Notes under the pieces: model-generated | Told to the model about the DNA's origin: nothing | Databases searched by the model: none | The model's input: only the letters and a program-made list of their open reading frames with translations | Made by a program: the position numbers and the translations under genes | Assembly: GCA_020635195.1 (NCBI GenBank) | Contig: JACKAG010000008.1 | Location: forward strand, 1-64,000 | Length of the DNA stretch: 64,000 nucleotides | Direction of reading: 5' to 3' | Source of the DNA: Deltaproteobacteria bacterium | GTDB lineage: Bacteria; Bdellovibrionota_B; Oligoflexia; Oligoflexales; Bog-1112 | Shown here: positions 8,867 through 15,846 of the stretch, piece by piece | Layout: the number at the start of each line of letters is the position of its first letter | How positions within the stretch are numbered: position 1 is the first letter of the stretch

Positions 8867-9465
8867 ATTGTGACTGGAGAAATTTTTAACTGCTTTGATA
8901 TTGCTCGGATGGAGTAGTTTTTTTTTCGAAGCTCAACGACCATTTTCTTATTCTTTGTGGTTGCCTTTGTTGGTCGACCAAGTTTGACTCCACGACGACG
9001 GGCAGCATTTAAACCAGACCTAACTCGATCCCGAAGAGCATCTCGCTCCATTTCTGCTAGACTTGCAAACGCAGACAAAAACATCATGCGAAAAGGAAGG
9101 TGATAATCAAGGGTGTTTAATCCAGGAGTCTCCATAGCCACAAAGCGAACTCCCATATCTTCTATCTCTATGATCCTCTTGATGACAGATCTTGCGTTGC
9201 GTCCGAAGCGGTCCAACTTATAGCAGACCACTGCATCGATCTTCTTCCTAAGTGAAAGATCGATTAAACGACGATAACCAGTCCTTGATTCAGTCGAACC
9301 GGATTCTTTATCCTCGATCACATACTGTGGCGTTATCTTCTCTTTTGAGAGCCAGGATTCTACGGCGATTTTTTGAGAGTCAAACGATTGTTTGTCTTTG
9401 GTGGAAATTCTGTAGTAAACTGCTACCCTCAAATGCTGCTCCCGTTGAGCTTTTTCTTGAGCCAT
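8845..9465 (-). CDS. Serine recombinase (resolvase/invertase type)
   Basis: Small serine recombinase that cuts and rejoins DNA at paired sites. The 206-residue protein keeps the full catalytic set: Arg and nucleophilic Ser in YYRISTKDKQ, CYKLDRFGRNARSV in the middle, and the E-helix ASLAEMERDALRDRVRSG. A C-terminal HTH follows GVKLGRPTK (IRAISKQLKISPVTIQKLL). Size fits resolvases/invertases, not large phage integrases. The reading frame begins at ATG 9465, overlapping the response-regulator gene by 37 bases. A TTG at 9432, preceded by GGGAG at good distance, would give the classical 4-base stop/start overlap and may be the real start. Either way the two genes are translationally coupled. Target sites are unknown. 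Confidence 0.9.
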   Translation of the reverse strand: MAQEKAQREQHLRVAVYYRISTKDKQSFDSQKIAVESWLSKEKITPQYVIEDKESGSTESRTGYRRLIDLSLRKKIDAVVCYKLDRFGRNARSVIKRIIEIEDMGVRFVAMETPGLNTLDYHLPFRMMFLSAFASLAEMERDALRDRVRSGLNAARRRGVKLGRPTKATTKNKKMVVELRKKNYSIRAISKQLKISPVTIQKLLKS

Positions 9466-9803
9466 TCCCGCAGTTTCTCAAGCTCGTGAAACTTGCTAAA
9501 GAAAGCATCGGCCCCCTTGTCGATGACATCCTCTTTCTTGACTTCTGGATTGGCTGAATGAAAGCAAAAGACTGGCGGCCTTATAGATCGCTCGTTGAGC
9601 CTTTCTAATAGCCAATACCCATTTCCATCCGGCATAATGATGTCGCAGACCACGGCATGAACTGCTTGATCTTCTATAATTTTCAACGCTCTCTCACCAG
9701 AATCAGCTGAAATTACAGAATGTTCCATTCGCGATAGGTATGAGCACACCTCATCGCGCAAGGTTTTATCGTCGTCGACTACAAGTATGGTTTTAGCGCC
9801 CAT
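9429..9803 (-). CDS. Single-domain response regulator (receiver only)
   Basis: The 124-residue protein is a CheY-like receiver with no output domain. It keeps the acidic pair (LVVDDDKT), the phospho-acceptor Asp in AVVCDIIMPDGNG, the Ser in CFHSANP and the Lys in FFSKF, so it should accept a phosphate from a histidine kinase. The ATG at 9803 has AGGAG upstream; a reading from 9824 adds seven unlikely residues. No kinase is encoded in the element, so a host kinase is implied. The gene is upstream of and overlaps the serine recombinase, suggesting that phosphorylation state may feed into recombination. That functional link is inference from coupling only. Confidence 0.85.
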   Translation of the reverse strand: MGAKTILVVDDDKTLRDEVCSYLSRMEHSVISADSGERALKIIEDQAVHAVVCDIIMPDGNGYWLLERLNERSIRPPVFCFHSANPEVKKEDVIDKGADAFFSKFHELEKLREWLKKKLNGSSI

Positions 9804-9816
9804 AGAGCACTCCTTT

Positions 9817-9914
9817 TTTAGCAAAATTTAGCTCAACGTGGCTAGATTCACTTATATTTAGTTAGATTACAAGTTATTTCTGATAATTTCATTCTGATTT
9901 AGCTTTGTTTAGCT
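9817..9914. repeat. Cluster of five TTTAGCT-like heptamers
   Basis: In the divergent spacer between the receiver gene (leftward) and the gene at 9990 (rightward) the heptamer TTTAGCT or a one/two-base variant occurs at 9817-9823 (TTTAGCA), 9827-9833, 9857-9863 (TTTAGTT), 9898-9904 and 9908-9914, all in the same orientation. Such a cluster suits binding sites of a regulator or iteron-like replication sites. The region is AT-rich, so some copies could be chance. Confidence 0.45.
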
Positions 9915-9989
9915 CTTTTCAGATTTATGAAGGTTTGATAGGATAGATATAGTTCGGTTTATCTGTTTGAAAACACTAGGTATTTGTGA

Positions 9990-10457
9990 ATGACTGAAAA
10001 GAAAAGGAAAACTCAACGGACGTCCAAATCGGACAATCCGACACTCCAGCGCCTGGCTGGCACTCCTTTCAAGTCAGCCAAGGAACTCAATGAAGCTGAG
10101 GAGCGGATCTATAAAGAAACTTGGGAAGAACTCACCAAGGCCAAGTCTTATAACGAGCTCACTCAGAAAAAAGAGTTCGAGTTCTTCAAGAAGGACTTCG
10201 AAAAAGGGATGCGTTGCCGTTATGGTTCAAATAGTGAAGACATAGTCAGCATCTCCATCGAGGATGGCACCCCCGTCGTTGCTATCAATGAGGATATGAA
10301 GTCCAAAGGTCATAGTGAAAAATTTGTGACTGCACTTGCTCAAGCCTTGAGTGATTCATTCTACTCCAACTACCTTCGCTCAATGAGAAGACTCCCACTC
10401 GATGATCCAGAGCGAGAAAAAGCAGTGGAGCACCTGAGCGGAAAAAAGAAAGAGTAA
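9990..10457 (+). CDS. Hypothetical charged protein of phage-like element
   Basis: The 155-residue protein is not recognised. It opens with a basic, Ser/Thr/Lys-rich segment (KKRKTQRTSKSDN), has a long predominantly helical, highly charged middle (residues 30-70, many Glu and Lys), a short strand-like part around VSISIEDGTPVVAINED, and a helical end. No signal peptide or membrane segment. It is the only rightward gene in this block and ends seven bases before the convergent small gene at 10464. Codon use and charge pattern look like a genuine protein. A DNA-binding or structural role is possible but not demonstrated. Confidence 0.6.
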   Translation: MTEKKRKTQRTSKSDNPTLQRLAGTPFKSAKELNEAEERIYKETWEELTKAKSYNELTQKKEFEFFKKDFEKGMRCRYGSNSEDIVSISIEDGTPVVAINEDMKSKGHSEKFVTALAQALSDSFYSNYLRSMRRLPLDDPEREKAVEHLSGKKKE

Positions 10458-10463
10458 ACAACC

Positions 10464-10640
10464 TCACTTCCCAATAAATGCTAGCTGTGAGTCAATCAAC
10501 TTCCGAAAAGCCAAGAGTTGTTTTCTGCTCTTCCAGACCTGAGCAGGTATCCTAAGCCCTGGCCCAAATGGGATGAAGATCTCCTCTTCGCTTTGCTTGT
10601 CTTGTTCTACCTTTTCAGATTTTACTGCTGTGTTTGCCAT
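10464..10640 (-). CDS. Small hypothetical protein (58 aa)
   Basis: The start is ATG 10640, preceded by AAGGAG at a good distance; a longer reading from 10679 has no such site. The product begins MANTAVKSEKVEQDKQSEEE, then IFIPFGPGLRIPAQVWKSRKQ. The first third is charged and probably disordered, the second a helix. Unrecognised. It follows the genes at 10713 and 10997 in the same direction and could belong to the same transcript. Confidence 0.5.
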   Translation of the reverse strand: MANTAVKSEKVEQDKQSEEEIFIPFGPGLRIPAQVWKSRKQLLAFRKLIDSQLAFIGK

Positions 10641-10712
10641 TTTGTTTCTCCTTTTAAAACTTTGGTTACGGCAACACACAGTTCGCTCTTGTGGCTAGAG
10701 AAGTCAAGTCAA

Positions 10713-10985
10713 TCAATCGACTATTTCTAAAGGAATGGGATCACCCACAAACTCTTTAGAGGGGGAACTTGCGTTGATGGTATAGAGTTCTTCCATTCGT
10801 TCTAAAATGCTGGCCATCTCGTCAATCAGAACTGCAACCATTTCATCTCCTTCAGGATAGGAACCCAAACCAGCCTCAATCGCTACTTCTTGTCGGAATT
10901 GATCATTCCCGATCATGTGCTGAGTCAATGCCGCGACAAGTGAGTTTGCTAGCCTTAAACGCTCTGGTTTTGTTAAACGCTTCAA
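10713..10985 (-). CDS. Small hypothetical helical protein (90 aa)
   Basis: The probable start is TTG 10985, seven bases after a full AGGAGG at 10993-10998; an alternative in-frame TTG at 11006 has no ribosome-binding site. The product (LTKPERLRLANSLVAALTQH, then DEMVAVLIDEMASILERMEE) is mostly amphipathic helix without membrane segments. Its ribosome-binding site overlaps the stop of the upstream receiver gene, so the two are probably co-translated. Not recognised; a partner or modulator of the adjacent receiver protein is a guess from position only. Confidence 0.55.
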   Translation of the reverse strand: MKRLTKPERLRLANSLVAALTQHMIGNDQFRQEVAIEAGLGSYPEGDEMVAVLIDEMASILERMEELYTINASSPSKEFVGDPIPLEIVD

Positions 10986-10996
10986 TGGTACACCTC

Positions 10997-11383
10997 CTAG
11001 CCCCAAGTTGATCGATATAGCTGATCTCGTTTAAACCATAGCTTTACAAAATCAGTCAGCAGCGCAAACCCTTCTTGGGTCTTTGGAAAACAGCATTGCA
11101 CTCCGAGCTTGAATAGTCTAGACGGACCATCTGGACCCGATGAAACGACCACAAACGGTGGTTGCGGATCCAATGCCTGCACCCGTTTAAGCAGCCAATC
11201 TCCTCCACCACATGGCATTTTCATTTCAGAGATTATCATTGAAACAGCTGACTCTTCCAATATCTCCCAAGCGCTTTCACCGCATTCCGCTGTAAGAACT
11301 TCAGCATCAACGCCACGTAAAATTTCGGTAGAGTAGCTTTCAAGCAAGCTCGTATCGTGATCAACAACAAGTATTTTGGGCAT
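10997..11383 (-). CDS. Pseudo-receiver protein with phospho-acceptor Asp replaced by Glu
   Basis: A receiver-only protein of 128 residues starting MPKILVVDHDTS at ATG 11383 (GGGAGA upstream). The fold is clear: the VVDHD acidic pocket, LEESAVSMIISEMKMPCGGG, VVVSSGPDGP, and the conserved Lys in CCFPKTQ. In the motif where the paralogue at 9429 has CDIIMP, this protein has SEMKMP, so the phosphorylation site is Glu. Glu at that place often mimics the phosphorylated state, so it may be locked on; that is inference. It leads a small leftward gene set. The longer ORF to 11446 has no ribosome-binding site at its start. Confidence 0.78.
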   Translation of the reverse strand: MPKILVVDHDTSLLESYSTEILRGVDAEVLTAECGESAWEILEESAVSMIISEMKMPCGGGDWLLKRVQALDPQPPFVVVSSGPDGPSRLFKLGVQCCFPKTQEGFALLTDFVKLWFKRDQLYRSTWG

Positions 11384-11617
11384 CAGTTTTCTCCCACATA
11401 AGTTTTTTGAAACGCCTCTTGTTAGCAGAGGGCTGACACGACACACGTTTGCTCAGAATGCCCCTTGTCTCAAGCTAATAACCATTATTTATGATGGTAC
11501 TTTTGCTTTGGGCGCACGGGGGCATCTGGATTTGGAAGGGGACATCAGCGGTTTTCTTCTTTTGTTTTTGAGGGAATGGAGCACGAATCGGAAAGCTATG
11601 AAAACGCCCTGTTAGGC

Positions 11618-11668
11618 TTGTAGTCCGTAGTCCGTCGGACTACAGAGCGGATAACAAACGGACTACAA
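11618..11668. repeat. Inverted and overlapping repeats of TTGTAGTCCGT
   Basis: GTAGTCCG occurs at 11620-11627 and again, sharing one base, at 11627-11634. Its complement CGGACTAC occurs at 11636-11643 and 11659-11666. Thus 11627-11643 is an 8-bp inverted repeat with a one-base centre, and TTGTAGTCCGT (11618-11628) is perfectly mirrored by ACGGACTACAA (11658-11668). Four copies of one octamer in 50 bases are not chance. Candidates are a recombinase crossover site, operator or origin element. Confidence 0.75.
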
Positions 11669-11670
11669 CT

Positions 11671-11700
11671 GGGGTGATTTGGGATGATCTTGGGTGATAC
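11671..11700. repeat. Three tandem decamers (GGGTGAT-type)
   Basis: Immediately after the inverted repeats there are three 10-base units in phase: GGGGTGATTT, GGGATGATCT, TGGGTGATAC. The 10-base period places the same face on one side of the helix, as for iterons or cooperative regulator sites. Possibly part of the same recombination or replication locus. Confidence 0.6.
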
Positions 11701-11802
11701 AGGTCAAAAGTATGCAAAAGCAGGCTTCCCTAAGTGATTGTAATCATTAGGTTATAGTGCTTTGCAATTCTGTAAGTTATTGAAATGATTGAAGAAATAA
11801 AA

Positions 11803-11879
<77 letters not shown>

Positions 11880-11899
11880 ACACCAAACGGTGCGAGCTG

Positions 11900-11928
11900 T
11901 TTATATGATGGCTGACGTGAGCTGTCAA
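11900..11928 (-). promoter_or_regulatory. Sigma70-type promoter of tRNA-Asp
   Basis: Read on minus: perfect -35 TTGACA (11928-11923), 17-base spacer, -10 TATAAA (11905-11900), about 20 bases before the tRNA 5' end. Very close to consensus. Confidence 0.8.
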
Positions 11929-11975
11929 CAGGATCTTTTTATTTTTCAGGAAAGAGTATCGCCGACCATTTTTTG

Positions 11976-12908
11976 TCAGGAAGAAAGACCCAGCTCCTGT
12001 AATGACGGCTCCGCGCCTCTTGCCACAGCCTGCTGCTTTCTGTCCTTTGCCTGCTCTCTGTAAACCCAGACAAAAAAACAGATCGTCATTGAGATAAAAG
12101 TAAGAAAACCACCTGGAATCCACATGATAAGCCCTCCCAGCCTCTGATCATCCAGATGGGTCCAGCGGGCTTCCCACCATCTTGGCATGGGAATTCCCTC
12201 ATAGGCATACCAGACACTTGTTGCATAGGTCAGAGCTGCACCCAAAATCGAATTCAGGGCCATGATAGCCGCCAGAAAAAGAAGCCTGAATCCCATATGC
12301 AACTGTGAACGCAGAGGCCAGGGATCAATCAGGTGCCGCCATAAATAAAAAGATGTCAGAGCCATGCAACCATGTTCGATCAGGTGTATGAGGTCATTGA
12401 GTAATGCCCAGTTGTAAAATCTCGGAACATGCCAGAACCAGTAATTCCCCTCAAACGCAACAAGAGATATAAGCGGAAGGCTCATAAAGCGGTGTATTTT
12501 CCTCAACAGTTTATTTTTGATCAGAGGAAAATATACCCTCCTTCTGAACTTCGGGCTCAATCCACGGCTTGTGATAAAGTATGGGGCCCCCAGAAGCATA
12601 AGAGGAGATCCTATATTGACAATCATCATATGCTGAATCATATGCATGAAAAATAACCTGTCTGACAGCGGGTCAATTGGCGGCGAGAGAGCAAGAACAT
12701 TGACCAGGACACCAAGATAAAAACAGAATAGCTGCCAGTTCTTCAGAGGAACCTTGCCCCTGAACGCTTTCAGTCCCCGGTAATAAAGAACAGAAAGGAC
12801 CAGAAATAAAACCAGAGTCGGATCCCAGTCCATTTTATAGTCAAACAGACCTTCAGGCAGAGGTTCGTAAAGCTCTGCTGCCAGATCATGCGCATATGCA
12901 ATAGCCAT
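11976..12908 (-). CDS. ctaG: Cytochrome c oxidase assembly factor CtaG (caa3 type)
   Basis: Membrane protein needed for building the copper centre of caa3-type oxidases. The 310-residue protein has about seven hydrophobic segments and family features: MHMIQHMMIVNIGSPLMLLG, the histidine-rich helices FWHVPRFYNWALLND and LIHLIEHGCMAL, and the late helix RLGGLIMWIPGG. The start ATG 12908 has AGGA seven bases upstream. It is the last gene of the ctaC-D-E-F-G operon; this position is typical. It is the Bacillus-like membrane-protein CtaG, not the Cox11-type periplasmic factor that shares the name. Confidence 0.9.
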   Translation of the reverse strand: MAIAYAHDLAAELYEPLPEGLFDYKMDWDPTLVLFLVLSVLYYRGLKAFRGKVPLKNWQLFCFYLGVLVNVLALSPPIDPLSDRLFFMHMIQHMMIVNIGSPLMLLGAPYFITSRGLSPKFRRRVYFPLIKNKLLRKIHRFMSLPLISLVAFEGNYWFWHVPRFYNWALLNDLIHLIEHGCMALTSFYLWRHLIDPWPLRSQLHMGFRLLFLAAIMALNSILGAALTYATSVWYAYEGIPMPRWWEARWTHLDDQRLGGLIMWIPGGFLTFISMTICFFVWVYREQAKDRKQQAVARGAEPSLQELGLSS

Positions 12909-13036
12909 GACAGATATCCTATCAAAGGTTCAGAACAAGAAAATAAATACACTAAAAGCGAAAGCAGCCCTACCTATAAAAAATGATCACAGGAGCATGT
13001 GTGCAGGAACAGTCACGGAGAATAAAAGATGTGCGG

Positions 13037-13327
13037 CTATATCGCTAAAAGCAAAATCCCGAAGGTGACGGCTGCCATAAAAGCCGAAAAACCGAAAACC
13101 TTCATCAGGATTTTATTATCATATCGAAGGTGCATATACCAGCCACACACCATGCTGAACTTCATCAGAGATAAAATTGACAAAGCCGGCACCATGAATG
13201 TGGCATTGCTTCTGAGTTCTTCATTTCTGAAGATAAGCCATTCGACTAATGTGATGACACATAAAATTCCTGCAAAAATCCAGTAGAGTTTTACAGTTGC
13301 ATGCTTACTCTTTTCAGATTTAACCAT
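13037..13327 (-). CDS. ctaF: Cytochrome c oxidase subunit IV (prokaryotic)
   Basis: Small 96-residue membrane subunit of the caa3/aa3 oxidase with three hydrophobic helices (about 14-30, 43-63, 73-95) and the motif MKFSMVCGWYMHLRYD, characteristic of prokaryotic subunit IV. Placed 15 bases downstream of subunit III. It stabilises the complex rather than carrying a metal centre. Family and position agree. Confidence 0.9.
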   Translation of the reverse strand: MVKSEKSKHATVKLYWIFAGILCVITLVEWLIFRNEELRSNATFMVPALSILSLMKFSMVCGWYMHLRYDNKILMKVFGFSAFMAAVTFGILLLAI

Positions 13328-13342
13328 CTGTCAGCTCTCCCC

Positions 13343-13936
13343 TCAGATATAAACGAAGAGATAAACCACTGTAAAAATAATAATCCAGACAACATCAACA
13401 AAATGCCAGTATAAACCTGCCACCTCCAGAGGCAGCGACGGAAACCAGTTCTCGCCTCTGACAAACGATGTAGCCAGGATGGAGCTCATCCACAGAACAC
13501 CAAGAAAAACATGCGCTCCATGACATCCTGTCAGCAGATAAAAGCTTGAACCAAAAACATTCGTGGTCAAACCAAGTCCGAGATGAACAAAATGTGAAAA
13601 CTCATAAAATTGAAAGCCAAGAAAAATCACTCCGCCCAGAACAACCATTCCGGTCCAGAAACGAAATTTCTGTAGCTCACGGTTCTGACAGGCATGTAAT
13701 GCAAGAACCATCGCGACGGAACTCATTAAAAGATCAAAGGTGCTTAATGTAGTGATATCAATATCATAAATCTGCCTCGCGGTCGGTCCGGCGAGCCCGC
13801 GATCCCGATTGATCAGATAATTTACAATGAGCGACCCAAACAAAAAGCATTCCGATGCGATTAAAACCCACATCGAAAGTTTTCTGTTATCGACCCCGGT
13901 TACTGTGGAATGCACCACATCTTCATGTGCGCTCAC
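13343..13936 (-). CDS. ctaE: Cytochrome c oxidase subunit III
   Basis: Membrane subunit of 197 residues with five hydrophobic helices, the short five-helix form usual where subunit I carries extra helices. Motifs: SMWVLIASECFLFGSLI near the N-terminus, FQFYEFSHFVHLGLG with the conserved Glu/His, SSFYLLTGCHGAHVFLG, and LYWHFVDVVWIIIF at the end. The spacer to subunit I is 48 bases. Does not bind haem; supports proton uptake and stability of the catalytic subunits. Confidence 0.94.
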   Translation of the reverse strand: MSAHEDVVHSTVTGVDNRKLSMWVLIASECFLFGSLIVNYLINRDRGLAGPTARQIYDIDITTLSTFDLLMSSVAMVLALHACQNRELQKFRFWTGMVVLGGVIFLGFQFYEFSHFVHLGLGLTTNVFGSSFYLLTGCHGAHVFLGVLWMSSILATSFVRGENWFPSLPLEVAGLYWHFVDVVWIIIFTVVYLFVYI

Positions 13937-13984
13937 TCTTCCCCCTTTGCAGAGTTTATCATTCAGCTCCGCAAGCTGTTACCC

Positions 13985-15790
13985 TTACGCCTCTTCAAAA
14001 GACCAGCCATAAGTTGCCACCAGCATAATCACCACACCCGCAAGAGCCAGAGGAATCCCCTGAGCATCGAAAAATGGCGCAGATGCAAGGACCAGAATCC
14101 CAAAGGCAAGAACCATCGGCCAGAATGACGGATTTGGAACATGCTTTGTAGAAGGATCTACATCCGGCTGTACTCTGGCTGTTCTTTTATTCCCTTCTCC
14201 ATCATATTTCTGATGCCACCAGTCGTCCAGAGAACGAACTTCCGGATCGATGGCAAAATTATATTCCGGAGGAGGAGAGCTCAGTGTCCATTCCAGGGTT
14301 CTTCCATCCCAGCAGTCATGGGAAGCTTTTTTGCCAGATTTAAGTGACCAGAAAATATTAACAAAGAAAACAATTCCACCAATCGCTGTTGTGTAAGCTC
14401 CCAGGCTCGACAAAACATTCCAGAAATTCCAGCCCTGATCCGAAGCATAAGTGAAAATCCGACGAGGCATTCCTTCCAGCCCCATGAAATGCATCGGGAA
14501 AAAGGTCATATTGAAACCAAACATGTAAAGCCAGAACTGTATTTTCCCAAGAGTTTCACTTAAATAATAACCCGTTACTTTTGGGAACCAGTAAAAAATA
14601 CCACCGAACAGGGCCATAACAGCCCCTCCGTAGAGGACGTAATGAAAATGTGCGACCACAAAATAACTGTCCTGATGCTGGTAATCAATCGGAGGAGAGG
14701 AATGCATAATGCCAGAAAGACCACCCATCGTGAACATAGCAATAAAGCTGACTGCAAATAACATTGCGGTTGTAAATCTGAGCTGCCCACCCCAGAGCGT
14801 TGAAATCCAGTTAAATATTTTGACCCCGGTAGGCACCGCAATCAACATCGTTGCGGCAGAAAAAAGGGCCTGCGCCCATGGGCCAAGCCCTGTGGTGAAC
14901 ATATGATGCGCCCAGACTGCAAAGCCAAGAAAGCCAATTGCACAGGATGAATAAACCATAACGGAATAGCCAAAAAGAGGCTTTCTCGAAAAAGTTGGCA
15001 GAATTTCAGAAACCATTCCCATAGCCGGCAGAATGAGAATGTATACTTCAGGATGGCCAAAAATCCAGAAAAGATGCTGCCACATAATGACCTGACCTCC
15101 GGCACCAGGATCAAAAAATCCTGTCCCGAAAGTCCGGTCAAAGGTCATCATAAAAAGAGCAACTGTAATGACAGGTAATGACAAGATCAAAAGGACCTGA
15201 GTCACCAGCGTCGTCCAGACAAAGATAGGCATTTTAAGCAATGTCATACCTTTGCAGCGCATATTCAGAATCGTGACAAAAAAATTCACTGCCGCAATCA
15301 GAGAAGCCAGACCAACAACCTGAACGCCCAGCAACCAGAAATCAATCGCGTGACTGGGGCTATACTGCTTACCTGTCAGGTTTGCATAGTTAAACCAGCC
15401 ACCATCTGGCAGAAGTCCTGTGACAAAAGAAAAGTTAAGAAGAAGACCCCCGAAAAGAAAAATCCAGTAACTGAGAGCATTCAAACGTGGAAATGCAACG
15501 TCAGCAGCCCCGATCATCAATGGAGTCAGATAATTAAAAAATGCAGCACTCAATGGCATCACAAAAAGAAAAATCATTGTTGTGCCATGTAAAGTTACCA
15601 GCCCGTTAAAAGTACCTGCCGATAAAAAATTATTATTCGGAATGATCAGCTGAGTTCGCATCAGCATAGCTTCTGTTCCGCCGAAAAGCAGAAAAATCAG
15701 CGCAGTCACCGCATACATGATACCAATACGTTTGTGATCAACTGTTGTGAGCCAGCTGATGATCCCTGTACGGGGGAGGTTTTTAGCCAT
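13985..15790 (-). CDS. ctaD: Cytochrome c oxidase subunit I
   Basis: Catalytic haem-copper subunit that reduces oxygen to water and pumps protons. The 601-residue protein has all ligand motifs: LHGTTMIFLFVMP (low-spin haem His), FWIFGHPEVYILILP with the His-Tyr copper ligand pair, AVWAHHMFTTG (two His on CuB) and VAHFHYVLYGG (haem ligands). The C-terminus adds about 85 residues with two more helices, typical of caa3-type subunit I, and ends in SFEEA. ATG at 15790. Located between subunits II and III in the standard order. Family assignment is certain; the electron donor is presumably the cytochrome domain on subunit II. Confidence 0.97.
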   Translation of the reverse strand: MAKNLPRTGIISWLTTVDHKRIGIMYAVTALIFLLFGGTEAMLMRTQLIIPNNNFLSAGTFNGLVTLHGTTMIFLFVMPLSAAFFNYLTPLMIGAADVAFPRLNALSYWIFLFGGLLLNFSFVTGLLPDGGWFNYANLTGKQYSPSHAIDFWLLGVQVVGLASLIAAVNFFVTILNMRCKGMTLLKMPIFVWTTLVTQVLLILSLPVITVALFMMTFDRTFGTGFFDPGAGGQVIMWQHLFWIFGHPEVYILILPAMGMVSEILPTFSRKPLFGYSVMVYSSCAIGFLGFAVWAHHMFTTGLGPWAQALFSAATMLIAVPTGVKIFNWISTLWGGQLRFTTAMLFAVSFIAMFTMGGLSGIMHSSPPIDYQHQDSYFVVAHFHYVLYGGAVMALFGGIFYWFPKVTGYYLSETLGKIQFWLYMFGFNMTFFPMHFMGLEGMPRRIFTYASDQGWNFWNVLSSLGAYTTAIGGIVFFVNIFWSLKSGKKASHDCWDGRTLEWTLSSPPPEYNFAIDPEVRSLDDWWHQKYDGEGNKRTARVQPDVDPSTKHVPNPSFWPMVLAFGILVLASAPFFDAQGIPLALAGVVIMLVATYGWSFEEA

Positions 15791-15846
15791 TGATTTATCC
15801 CACTCGTTAAGTTTGTCAGATCTTCCGCATCATCATCTACGTCAGA

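Larger units (their letters stand above)
11384..11802. other. Non-coding right margin of the phage-like element
   Basis: About 420 bases without a supported gene between the pseudo-receiver gene and tRNA-Asp. It holds inverted repeats at 11618-11668 and tandem decamers at 11671-11700 (listed separately). Reading frames here are short and lack ribosome-binding sites. It probably contains the element/chromosome junction and the promoter for the leftward receiver gene. Confidence 0.5.

Noticed and set aside
1..11802. Tyrosine integrase or large serine integrase for the element
   Set aside because: Only small serine recombinase-type proteins are visible; an integrase could be beyond the left edge.
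13910..14128. Plus-strand frames across the cta operon
   Set aside because: They lie opposite well-supported ctaE and ctaD genes and have no ribosome-binding sites.
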